DNA of 64,000 bases from Corallincola platygyrae. Its GTDB lineage: Bacteria > Pseudomonadota > Gammaproteobacteria > Enterobacterales > Neiellaceae. Below are positions 43,852-51,819 of this stretch, in pieces. The notes under the pieces were generated by a model. It saw only the letters and a list, made by a program, of their open reading frames with translations. It was not told the origin of the DNA and made no database searches. Every line of letters begins with the position of its first letter. The first letter of the stretch is position 1. The position numbers were made by a program, and so were the translations under genes. Location of the stretch: contig NZ_BAABLI010000009.1 in NCBI RefSeq assembly GCF_039544265.1, forward strand, positions 1 to 64,000, in the 5' to 3' direction.

Positions 43852-43937
43852 ATGCGCCCTCCTGCGCCTTGGGCGACGGCCGTTAATAGGGGCGCGGTAC
43901 GCTCGAGCTAAAAAGTTTTATATCGGAGACGACTGAC

Positions 43938-44174
43938 ATGTCTAAAGTATGCCAAGTAACTGGCAAGCGTCCGGTTGTCGGTAACAATCGCTCTCATGCG
44001 AAGAACGCGACCAAGCGCCGCTTTTTGCCAAATCTGCAATCTCACCGTTTTTGGGTTGAGAGTGAAAAGCGTTTTGTGAAGCTTCGTGTTTCTACCAAGG
44101 GTATGCGAATCATCGACAAGAAGGGTATCGAATCAGTTTTGACTGAGCTTCGTGCCCGTGGTGAAAAGGTTTAA
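43938..44174 (+). CDS. rpmB: 50S ribosomal protein L28
   Basis: 78 residues, near identical in pattern to the E. coli protein (MSKVCQVTGKRPVVGNNRSH, RFLPNLQSHRFWVESEKRFV). A GGAGACGACTGAC ribosome site precedes it. First gene of the rpmB-rpmG operon. Confidence 0.98.
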   Translation: MSKVCQVTGKRPVVGNNRSHAKNATKRRFLPNLQSHRFWVESEKRFVKLRVSTKGMRIIDKKGIESVLTELRARGEKV

Positions 44175-44185
44175 GGGGCTAGATC

Positions 44186-44356
44186 ATGGCGAAGAAAGGC
44201 GTTGCTGAAAAGATCCGTCTGAACTCATCAGCTGGAACTGGTCACTTCTACACGACGACCAAAAACAAGCGCACTATGCCTGAGAAGATGGAGATCAAAA
44301 AATATGATCCCGTTGTTCGCAAGCATGTGATGTACAAAGAAGGCAAAATCAAGTAA
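44186..44356 (+). CDS. rpmG: 50S ribosomal protein L33
   Basis: 56 residues: MAKKGVAEKIRLNSSAGTGH, then YTTTKNKRTMPEKMEIKKYD. It lacks the zinc-binding cysteine pairs, so it is the C-minus form, as in E. coli. AAGGGG precedes it, 11 bases after rpmB. It ends at a strong terminator. Confidence 0.97.
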   Translation: MAKKGVAEKIRLNSSAGTGHFYTTTKNKRTMPEKMEIKKYDPVVRKHVMYKEGKIK

Positions 44357-44380
44357 TTGATTGCGTTTGATTTGTTTGAA

Positions 44381-44405
44381 AAGCCCGGCTTATGCCGGGC
44401 TTTTT
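44381..44405 (+). terminator. Intrinsic terminator of rpmB-rpmG
   Basis: Stem GCCCGGC / GCCGGGC with TTAT loop, then TTTTT. Repeat copy C starts directly after it. Confidence 0.92.
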
Positions 44406-44407
44406 GT

Positions 44408-44526
44408 TATGTACAGGAAGTACGGTATGACTCGGGTGCATGGATGCACAGGAGAGTCGATGTACAGGAAGTACGGTCGAAAAATTGCTCCTGCATTTTC
44501 GACATTTCCGCCATTCTTGGCGGTCG
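44408..44526 (+). repeat. Terminator-associated palindrome repeat, copy C (fullest)
   Basis: Order of units: GTACAGGAAGTAC, GTGCATGGATGCAC, GTACAGGAAGTAC, then GGTCGAAAAATTGCTCCTGC, TTTCGACATTTCCGCC and a CGCC..GGCG stem. Translated in one frame the unit reads MYRKYGMTRVHGCTGE, but there is no sign of expression. Same orientation relative to the terminator as copies A and B. The rest of the 373-base gap to the next gene (44527-44729) shows only a further GACTCGGATGCATAG scrap and a CACCCAAAACACT match to the extra segment of copy A. Confidence 0.8.
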
Positions 44527-44729
44527 TATGACTCGGATGCATAGATACCTCGAACACACCACCCAAAACACTTTAATAGGTCACGCCCTGTTCATGGCGT
44601 AATAGCCTCTTAGCTATTCCTTAACTATCTACTTTCTATGACTATTTTCCTTTAGCTTCTTTGCCGATGCCTCCTTGCTGAGTTAGTGATAGCATGGCGT
44701 TTTGCGGTACTGGATAAGAGATAACAGCT

Positions 44730-45218
44730 ATGGCACTCACTAAACGGCAATGGAATAACGTGCTGATCTTCGCATCGCTAAGCATGATTCTGCTGTTTAA
44801 CGTCACCCACAAGCGTTGGCTTTCATCTGATGAACACGAACGTCTTGAACTTGTCCCTGCTGATGCAACGGTGTTAACGCTGGACCTTCCTGCCGCCTCT
44901 TTGGAGCTAATTGGCAAAGGATGGCGAGTGACACCTGCCGATGTCATTTCTCCTACTGAAGCTGAAAAACTGGTTCAGCAATGGTTGGGACTCTCGGCCA
45001 CTCCTGTTCTGCCGGAATTTGAACAAGCCGCCAATGCTGCGTTGTCTCAACCCGACCTGGTGATCCGAGTGTTGCTTGCTGGAGAACAAAACCCGAGAAC
45101 GATCTTGTTGGCCCGGACGAACCAACGCTGGTTTGTCGCCATGGGTGACAAGAGAGGCGAGCTGTCTGATTTAACCGTCAGGTTTATCCTGCCTGAATAT
45201 ATGAGGTCACCAAGATAA
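44730..45218 (+). CDS. Uncharacterised single-helix membrane protein before mutM
   Basis: 162 residues, not recognised. A transmembrane helix (about 10-24) is followed by a soluble, periplasmic-looking domain with SLELIGKGWRVTP (a strand-turn pattern like DUF4340 proteins) and a C-terminal LTVRFILPEYMRSPR. It is 3 bases ahead of mutM, so probably co-transcribed. Position next to mutM is seen for similar small proteins in related bacteria. Function unknown. Confidence 0.7.
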   Translation: MALTKRQWNNVLIFASLSMILLFNVTHKRWLSSDEHERLELVPADATVLTLDLPAASLELIGKGWRVTPADVISPTEAEKLVQQWLGLSATPVLPEFEQAANAALSQPDLVIRVLLAGEQNPRTILLARTNQRWFVAMGDKRGELSDLTVRFILPEYMRSPR

Positions 45219-45221
45219 GTT

Positions 45222-46034
45222 ATGCCTGAGTTACCAGAAGTTGAGGTGAGCTGCCGAGGTATTGCACCGCACTTGGAGGGAAAAACAATTACTCAAGTGG
45301 AAGTGCGAAACCCTTCCCTGCGTTGGCCTGTACCGGAGGAGGTGCAGCTGCTTGAGGGGCAAACTGTGTTGGCGGTTAAGCGTCGGGCCAAGTATCTGCT
45401 GCTGGAAACTAAGGCGGGCACGGCGATATTGCATTTAGGTATGTCGGGAAGGCTGAGAGTGATAGATGCATCTGAAGTTGCTGAAAAGCACGATCACGTC
45501 CAAATCCACCTTGATAGTGGCAAGATGCTCAGGCTGACTGACCCCAGACGTTTTGGTGCTTTTTTATGGGGGGCTGACGCTCCGCTCTCTCATCCACTTT
45601 TGCAAAAGCTTGGGCCGGAGCCGCTTACTGAGGATTTTGATGGCGAACGCCTCTATCAATTGAGTCGTGGACGGCGTTCAGCTGTTAAGACCTTCATTAT
45701 GGATAATCATATTGTGGTTGGCGTGGGGAATATCTACGCTAACGAAGCATTGTTTGCTTCGGGTATCAGCCCCAAAACAGCGGCAGGTAAGATTTCTAAG
45801 GCGCGTTATCAACGCCTGACTGAAGAGATAAAGCGCGTGTTGGCGAAAGCGATTCAGCAGGGCGGAACGACCCTTAAGGACTTCACTCAGAGTGATGGTA
45901 AGCCCGGTTATTTTGTGCAAGAGCTGCAGGTATACGGAAAAGGTGGAGAGCCCTGTCCTGTTTGCGAGAGCCCGTTGAAAGAGATTAAGCTGGGGCAGCG
46001 CAGCACGGTGTACTGCGCGCAATGTCAGCGATAG
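45222..46034 (+). CDS. mutM: Formamidopyrimidine-DNA glycosylase
   Basis: 270 residues. Removes 8-oxoG and formamidopyrimidines, then cleaves the strand. MPELPEVEV with catalytic Pro2 and Glu3, conserved Lys in VLAVKRRAKYLLLE, H2TH helix-turn (VGVGNIYANEALF) and the C-terminal zinc finger CPVC...YCAQC. Convergent with the SEL1 gene, 13 bases apart. Confidence 0.97.
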   Translation: MPELPEVEVSCRGIAPHLEGKTITQVEVRNPSLRWPVPEEVQLLEGQTVLAVKRRAKYLLLETKAGTAILHLGMSGRLRVIDASEVAEKHDHVQIHLDSGKMLRLTDPRRFGAFLWGADAPLSHPLLQKLGPEPLTEDFDGERLYQLSRGRRSAVKTFIMDNHIVVGVGNIYANEALFASGISPKTAAGKISKARYQRLTEEIKRVLAKAIQQGGTTLKDFTQSDGKPGYFVQELQVYGKGGEPCPVCESPLKEIKLGQRSTVYCAQCQR

Positions 46035-46047
46035 CCAAGGCTATGCA

Positions 46048-47541
46048 TTAGCGAATAAACCGCTGATAGGCAGCCTCCTGAGCTTCCAGCAACTCGATTT
46101 CATCAAACTCGATCAGCAGGCGGTCGCGTTTTACCGCAGCGATCTCATTACCCGTCGCTGCTGCAACCGAATAAAGGATATAGGCCTCTTTTAGCTGATA
46201 CCTATCGTCGTAGTAGCTTTCATGAAGTGTCGCCAGATTCAACGCCGCTTTCTCGCTCCCCATCGAAACGGCTTGCTGATACCAGCGCTTGGCCAAGGAC
46301 AAATCGATTGCACCATTGATGCCGTGTTGATAGACGACTGCCAAGTTATTCGCTGAAGGTGCGTGGCCTTTTGCTACCGCGCGTTCTAACCATTGAATCG
46401 CCTGTCGGCGACTGTTGTCGCTACCTTGGGTCAACAATTTAATGGCTAGTGTATTCTGCGCTTCTATATCGCCTTGTTGAGCCTCCCTTCGGTAGTAGCT
46501 GATGCTGCGGTTGCGTTTACCCTGATGCTCAAACAGGTCTAGCAAAGCTTTCGCCTGATTCGTATCAACATCTTGGCCGCGTTCTTTCAGATGACGCTCT
46601 AATGAACGTAGCTGGTACTCTGCAGCAGGATGATCTTGCTTGGCCGCTTGCCTATACCAGAACAGGATATCTGCTAGCTCGTCGCGGCTTTGAGCGCGCT
46701 CTTCAAGCAAACCTGCCAATTTGTATTGCGCATCTGGATCTCCTCGTTCGGCAAGTCGGGTCAGAAAATTCAGACTTTTTTCCATGTCGCGAGGTGCTAG
46801 CGTGCCGTATTCATAAGCAGAGGCGAGTGCAAACATAGCATCTTCATGACCACCATCTGCAGCGATAAGATAGTGCTGCAATGCACGGCCGTTATCCGCG
46901 ACCACAAGTTCGCCAGTTTCATAGAGTAGACCCATCAGCATATTGGCATCGGCGTTACCTTTATTTGCCGAACTTTCCAGCCAGTACAAAGCACGGTCAG
47001 TGTCGGTCAGGATCCCATCTCCCTGCAGCAACTGCCTTCCCAACCTGGCTTGCGCGCCAGCATTGCCTGCCTCGGCGGCTTGTATAGTTAGCTCCAGAGC
47101 GCGTTGGCTATCGATAGCAACCCCTAAACCCTCTTCATAACAGATCGCCAGGTTACTTAAAGCTGAGGGCTGAGATTCAAATGCGGCCTTCTGGTACCAC
47201 TGGAACGCCTGTTGATAATTTTGAGTGACACCGCGTCCCTGCCGAAATAGCACACCAAGGTTGTTTTGCGCTTTTAAGTGACCTTGCTGGGATGCCTGCA
47301 GATAATGTTCATAGGCGGCCGTGTAATCGGGCTCCCCCAGTAACTGGCTTTGATAAAGCACGCCCAAACTATATTGGCTGTCAACATGGCCACGCTGGGC
47401 TGATTGGCGCCAGTAGGATTCAGCATCCTGATAGTCACCTTCCTGGTAGGCTTTCATACCTTTTTCGTAATTGGCGTAGCAGAGGTGAGACCAAAAAAAG
47501 AGGGCAAAAGTGAATAGCGGCGAAACAACAACACGTCGCAT
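46048..47541 (-). CDS. SEL1-repeat secreted protein
   Basis: 497 residues. Signal peptide (cleavage near CYA, about residue 23), then about ten SEL1-like (TPR-type) repeats of about 36 residues (e.g. AQNNLGVLFRQGRGVTQNYQQAFQWYQKAA, ANMLMGLLYETGELVVADNGRALQHYL). Such solenoids mediate protein contacts in the envelope. No enzymatic domain is seen. A C-terminal helix ends QEAAYQRFIR. Its partner is not evident from the neighbours. Confidence 0.85.
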   Translation of the reverse strand: MRRVVVSPLFTFALFFWSHLCYANYEKGMKAYQEGDYQDAESYWRQSAQRGHVDSQYSLGVLYQSQLLGEPDYTAAYEHYLQASQQGHLKAQNNLGVLFRQGRGVTQNYQQAFQWYQKAAFESQPSALSNLAICYEEGLGVAIDSQRALELTIQAAEAGNAGAQARLGRQLLQGDGILTDTDRALYWLESSANKGNADANMLMGLLYETGELVVADNGRALQHYLIAADGGHEDAMFALASAYEYGTLAPRDMEKSLNFLTRLAERGDPDAQYKLAGLLEERAQSRDELADILFWYRQAAKQDHPAAEYQLRSLERHLKERGQDVDTNQAKALLDLFEHQGKRNRSISYYRREAQQGDIEAQNTLAIKLLTQGSDNSRRQAIQWLERAVAKGHAPSANNLAVVYQHGINGAIDLSLAKRWYQQAVSMGSEKAALNLATLHESYYDDRYQLKEAYILYSVAAATGNEIAAVKRDRLLIEFDEIELLEAQEAAYQRFIR

Positions 47542-47655
47542 TGTGGGTATCCTTATTATCGTTATTAGAGTAAATACTTGACTAAACTAGTCAAGAGATC
47601 CGATGAGTGCCAATCGGCTTAACGAAAATTGGATAAAAAATGTGCGGAAGATCGG

Positions 47656-47696
47656 AAAGCAACAGCTACATCATGCTTATGTTTTGCTGTTGCTTT
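47656..47696 (-). terminator. Hairpin after the LPS kinase gene
   Basis: Perfect 11-bp inverted repeat AAAGCAACAGC / GCTGTTGCTTT with a 19-base loop, 30 bases past the kinase stop. There is no strong T-tract. Confidence 0.45.
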
Positions 47697-47726
47697 GGAC
47701 TATCAATTGAGCTGTAGGCTTTTGCA

Positions 47727-48437
47727 TCACGAGCGCATAGGTTTACCACGACCTAAATTGCGTATCTTTTGCCTGAGGCTCAGTAGCCTCAAACTGAAGA
47801 AGTAAAAAACACGTTTTCGCAGCGTCGGTTTTTCCAATTCTGCGAAGTAACAGTGCCAGAATTTCTTCATCACAGTGGCGTCGTAATTCAGCGTGCTGCG
47901 GTAGATTTTGAATAACTCACGAGATACCAATATTTGATGGCGCAGGGAGCGAGGCGGCTGCTTGGTGGCCTTGCCAAAATCGATGATCACCGGTGCTTCG
48001 CCTGCTTTTATGAAGTTGTACAGGTAGGGGTCGTTGGTTGTGATCCCCTGCTGATGGAGCTTGGTCAGGTAGCGGGCAACACTTGGGAACTGTTTGCTCG
48101 ACAGGCGTTCAAGCATGCTCCCCTGAATAAATTCACGCAGGTAAAGCGTGGTTTTTTTATCTCCTTCGACCCAAGTTTCAAAGCCATAGCTTTTCGGTCG
48201 TAATACACCTTGAATTTGCTCAAGAATTTCGTGCTCAGTTTGCCATGGAGCCCCTTTTTTCGATTTAGTCTTCGAGGTGTATTCAAATAGTTTGGCGACT
48301 ATAGGTACACCCTCAAGGTCAATCGTCAGAGTGAGTCTTCTACCTTCACCAAAAGTTTGGTCGACCAGGGTTTTTCCTTCGCCTGCAAGGATGCGCTTGT
48401 GTATCGCTTTAAAATCGAAGTGAGGTTGTTCGGCCAT
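47727..48437 (-). CDS. LPS core kinase-like protein (WaaP/RfaY family)
   Basis: 236 residues. Protein-kinase-like fold: ATP-site lysine in VPIVAKLFEY, catalytic loop KLHQQGITTNDPYLYNF and metal Asp in VIIDFGKA. The usual His-Gly-Asp of this loop is Thr-Asn-Asp, with the catalytic Asp and Asn kept. Such kinases phosphorylate heptose or Kdo in the LPS inner core. It lies directly downstream of coaD and the glycosyltransferase cluster. The exact acceptor is unknown. Confidence 0.78.
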   Translation of the reverse strand: MAEQPHFDFKAIHKRILAGEGKTLVDQTFGEGRRLTLTIDLEGVPIVAKLFEYTSKTKSKKGAPWQTEHEILEQIQGVLRPKSYGFETWVEGDKKTTLYLREFIQGSMLERLSSKQFPSVARYLTKLHQQGITTNDPYLYNFIKAGEAPVIIDFGKATKQPPRSLRHQILVSRELFKIYRSTLNYDATVMKKFWHCYFAELEKPTLRKRVFYFFSLRLLSLRQKIRNLGRGKPMRS

Positions 48438-48442
48438 GATGA

Positions 48443-48937
48443 TTACTGTTTTCTTTCTGCTACCAGGCGCAGCAGCGCCTGACCAACATCGGGGTGTACA
48501 AATTGTTCGACATCGCCGCCATGCAAAGCAACTTCGCGAACAAGTGTGGATGAGATAAAAGAGTTGGATTCTGACGGGGTCAGGAACACGCTCTCTAACC
48601 CTGGCATCAAGCGTCGGTTCATATTGGCGAGTTGAAACTCATACTCAAAATCGGAAACAGCCCGTAGTCCACGGATCATAACATTGGCGTCGTGGGCTTT
48701 AGCGAAGTTAACTAAAAGCCCAGAGAACCCAACGACTCTGACTTTATCGGCTAGGTGCTGAGTGGCTTGTTCCGCCATCACAATGCGTTCTTGTAATGAG
48801 AACCATGGCTTTTTACTGGGGCTCTCTGCGATACCCACGATGATTTCATCGAACAACTTCGCGGCGCGTTCAATCAAGTCAGTATGACCATTGGTAATCG
48901 GGTCAAAAGTGCCGGGATAGATAACTCGCGTGGTCAT
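48443..48937 (-). CDS. coaD: Phosphopantetheine adenylyltransferase
   Basis: 164 residues. Makes dephospho-CoA from phosphopantetheine and ATP. YPGTFDPITNGH nucleotide motif (TxGH), SKKPWFSLQERI and the SFISSTLVREVA signature are visible. Next to LPS genes as in many gammaproteobacteria, although the usual neighbour waaA is absent here. Confidence 0.97.
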   Translation of the reverse strand: MTTRVIYPGTFDPITNGHTDLIERAAKLFDEIIVGIAESPSKKPWFSLQERIVMAEQATQHLADKVRVVGFSGLLVNFAKAHDANVMIRGLRAVSDFEYEFQLANMNRRLMPGLESVFLTPSESNSFISSTLVREVALHGGDVEQFVHPDVGQALLRLVAERKQ

Positions 48938-49018
48938 TCAGAAAAGTCCTTAAAAGTGCAATTGTTGCCAATAATAGCGTTGCAGTAGGCGTGGTCAAAT
49001 TATGAAAGTGGCTATCAA

Positions 49019-50062
49019 TCAATGAAGTGTGCCGTCACAAAGTTCGCCATAAAGCACCAGATAGCGGCTTGCTAATTTATCGATGGAATAATTTTTAAGC
49101 TCATTGCTCGCCTGCTCGCAAAGTTTCTCTCGCTGGTCGGGGTCTGATGCAAGCTCAATCAATACCTCAAAAAGGCTTGATGTATCTCCTGCGGGAATCA
49201 ATCGTCCCGTTTGATGATCCTCTATTAGGTCTGGTATGCCGCCAGCCTCACTGCCAATGACGACTGCTTTGTGCTGCCAGGCTTCAAGAATTGTTGAGCC
49301 CAACCCCTCAGTAAGAGACGGAAACAATAGGATATCTGTCGCAGACAAATAGTTGCCTATGTCCTGCTGATGGCCAAGAAAGTCCAAATTTCTCAATCCC
49401 GTAGCAAGCGCTTTCAACTTTTCTTCTTCCGGTCCCGAGCCCAGTATCAGAAACTGTAGACTTGGGTGTTCCGCTTGGCATCGACGAGCGACATCGATAG
49501 TGAGATGAACACCTTTATGGTGTAGTAATTTACCCACCTGAGATACGAGCAGCTTTCCTTTGTATTGGGATCGAATTTTCGCCACTTTATCTGCGTCCGC
49601 TGTAAAACTAGAAAAGGTGCTTGGGATAATGTCAGTGCGAATATTCTGATCCAGCTTATTCACTTGTGCAGCAATCGCCCTACTGAGACAAACGACCGAA
49701 GCGGCTCTCAAATAAGCGGCTCTTGTGGTTACCTTACTTTTCAGCGGGTTATCTACACGTCGGGTAATTATGTAGGGTATTTTCTTTAGTTTGGACTGTA
49801 TTGCACACCAGTATACAGCTTTGCCATCGTGGGCATGAAACAGATCGGGTTTGAGCCGACTAAGCGCAAAGTGGCCAAGAAAGTGGTGGGTTACCTCAAA
49901 GGTCGTTATTCCGATATCCACTAACATTTGAGTTAAAGGCGAACCCTTGAGTACCACGACAGTTTGTTTCACACTCTGGTTACGCAACTCATTGATCAAA
50001 TTGAAAGTTTGTCGCTCTCCTCCGCTGAACCCCCGTGCTAGGTTGACGTGACATATGTGCAT
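49019..50062 (-). CDS. Glycosyltransferase family 4
   Basis: 347 residues. GT4/GT-B fold: N-terminal HICHVNLARGFSGGERQTF and C-terminal donor site FPSLTEGLGSTILEAWQHKAVVIGSEAGGIPDLIEDH with the EX7E pair. Likely transfers a sugar in LPS core or a surface glycan. 10 bases after the WavE gene. Confidence 0.88.
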   Translation of the reverse strand: MHICHVNLARGFSGGERQTFNLINELRNQSVKQTVVVLKGSPLTQMLVDIGITTFEVTHHFLGHFALSRLKPDLFHAHDGKAVYWCAIQSKLKKIPYIITRRVDNPLKSKVTTRAAYLRAASVVCLSRAIAAQVNKLDQNIRTDIIPSTFSSFTADADKVAKIRSQYKGKLLVSQVGKLLHHKGVHLTIDVARRCQAEHPSLQFLILGSGPEEEKLKALATGLRNLDFLGHQQDIGNYLSATDILLFPSLTEGLGSTILEAWQHKAVVIGSEAGGIPDLIEDHQTGRLIPAGDTSSLFEVLIELASDPDQREKLCEQASNELKNYSIDKLASRYLVLYGELCDGTLH

Positions 50063-50071
50063 TTCGCTGGT

Positions 50072-51082
50072 TTAACTCCGCTGCTTTGCTTGCTGTTTCT
50101 TAAGACGCAGCGCGCCTTCGAGCCGCTTTGGCGTCAGCAGAATGAGGCGTAATAGTTTGGTTCTAACAATGTCCGCCAAATTGCCTGGAATCGCGTGTGC
50201 AGGGTCGCAGTACTTCTTGTAAAGGCGCTGCCATGCTAGGTGGTGAATATAGGTGATTAAACTGCCAATGCGATTAGCGCGTTCATCACCACTGAATTTG
50301 GTATTTAAGCCCAAACCAATCACCTCAGGCTCTCCGATCACCAAGTTGTTGACGTAACAGAGGTCTGAGATGCGTTTCAGTGCTGGACTGTAATCGTGCA
50401 GATGTTTGATCTGAATGGAGGGATCGAACTTCTGCAACGCTTTTAGCCAGAATCGCTGGGTACAGTCGGGCATAAAGCAGGGGAAGCCATCGTGTTGCTC
50501 TTGGCCTTTGCGCGATTCGTCATAAACCAGGTCGTCAAACCAGGGGATATCCCACAGGGCCAGTACGTCCTCGGTCAGACCAAAATAGAAAAAGTCGCAG
50601 GCATGAAACACGACCGGCAGGCCTTTAGCGTAGTCGCGGGTAAAAGTGTTGTTTACCACCACGCGCTCTTTTAAAAAGCAGTACTCACTGGCACGCTTTG
50701 GAAAAGCCTGCTGTAGATGTTTGAAGGCGTCACTGGTCAGGAAGTTATCTGAACGCAGTTTCATCGCATACTTGGTTTTGACCCGCTTCAAGCCGTTTAG
50801 GGTCGAGACTAACTGGCGATTATTGTTGGTTTTGTCTGCAGTGCCATCGGCCCGATAACGGTTGATATTTGGGCCAGGATCTTTGTTGAGTAGCAACTCG
50901 TCGTAGTCCAAACCCTCTGTGGGCTGTCCTTCCCATGTGGATAGCAGGATATGTGCGCCGGGTAGGTATTTGCGAATACTGGCCAGAGAGCGAACTGTGA
51001 TCCCCTCATCCATATTTCGGTCGGGTAGCGCCTGTACCGGCCCCTGAACGACAACAGTGATATCTTGGTTTGCAATACTCAT
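50072..51082 (-). CDS. WavE-family LPS synthesis protein
   Basis: 336 residues. Starts ITVVVQGPVQ; contains ILLSTWEGQPTEGLDYDELLLNKDPGP, RQLVSTLNGLKRVKTKYAMKLRSDNFLT and WFDDLVYD. These match the WavE family first noted in the Vibrio cholerae LPS core cluster. Probably a GT-A type glycosyltransferase, with the SD sequence in the RSD-type motif (LRSDN). Substrate not known. The start is 11 bases from the nucleotidyltransferase stop. Confidence 0.85.
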   Translation of the reverse strand: MSIANQDITVVVQGPVQALPDRNMDEGITVRSLASIRKYLPGAHILLSTWEGQPTEGLDYDELLLNKDPGPNINRYRADGTADKTNNNRQLVSTLNGLKRVKTKYAMKLRSDNFLTSDAFKHLQQAFPKRASEYCFLKERVVVNNTFTRDYAKGLPVVFHACDFFYFGLTEDVLALWDIPWFDDLVYDESRKGQEQHDGFPCFMPDCTQRFWLKALQKFDPSIQIKHLHDYSPALKRISDLCYVNNLVIGEPEVIGLGLNTKFSGDERANRIGSLITYIHHLAWQRLYKKYCDPAHAIPGNLADIVRTKLLRLILLTPKRLEGALRLKKQQAKQRS

Positions 51083-51093
51083 GGTGTTATCGC

Positions 51094-51819
51094 TTACTCA
51101 GTTGCCAAAAACTCATCATATTCGCTGGGAACACCGCAAAAGATGACCTGCTCTCGCTCAATGAGGTGATAGTTTATCTGTTTGCCATTTTGGATCAGGA
51201 GGTTATAGAGCGGGGCGACATACAGTTCGCCATTTTTAAGCTCTTGCTCTGGCCTTTTGGCCTCGGCATCGAAAGCGTTAAGAAAGTCGCTTGCGTCAGA
51301 GAAGTAATAGAGGCCATCACTGCATAGGTCTGAAATCGGATTTTTCTCTGCCGTTTCAACTACCTTCAGGCTGCCAGGTGCTTCCGGGCGTGCATAGGAC
51401 CAGTTATCGCCATCCCCTTTAAAGACTTCGAGGTAGCCATCCACTTGATCAACAAATGCCGGAAAACGGAAATTGGGCCGGAAAGTATCGATGTTAAAAA
51501 TCGTGATAGGGCCACTTTTGATGCTGGCTTGGCGTAAGCCCAGTTCAACCGTTTCAGCTTGGCCTCGGGTTTCCCGATCTAATATGACTATCTGCCAGTC
51601 AGCAATGCCTAATGCTTTACAGCGAGTTTCGATAAAGGCGGGAGTGTCGTAGTCACTGCGGCAGATAAACAAAAACGGCTGACTTTCAAAATAGTGTTGA
51701 AAGCTTTCAACTGCATGGTCAAACAGCGGCTTTCCGTGCGCGGGTAACATGTATTTAGGCTGGGTGTAGCCCGCCTTGAAAAAGCGAGAACTGAGTCCTG
51801 CCATCGGTATTACGATCAT
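51094..51819 (-). CDS. Sugar/small-molecule nucleotidyltransferase
   Basis: 241 residues. NTP-transferase fold with VIPMAGLSSRFFKAGYTQPKYMLPAHGKPLFDHAV (the GxxxR and K-P nucleotide site) and ITIFNIDTFRPN for the metal Asp. Should activate a phosphorylated compound by joining it to CMP, UMP or similar. Which one is unknown. It overlaps the next gene by 4 bases (ATGA), so it is made together with it. Confidence 0.82.
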   Translation of the reverse strand: MIVIPMAGLSSRFFKAGYTQPKYMLPAHGKPLFDHAVESFQHYFESQPFLFICRSDYDTPAFIETRCKALGIADWQIVILDRETRGQAETVELGLRQASIKSGPITIFNIDTFRPNFRFPAFVDQVDGYLEVFKGDGDNWSYARPEAPGSLKVVETAEKNPISDLCSDGLYYFSDASDFLNAFDAEAKRPEQELKNGELYVAPLYNLLIQNGKQINYHLIEREQVIFCGVPSEYDEFLATE

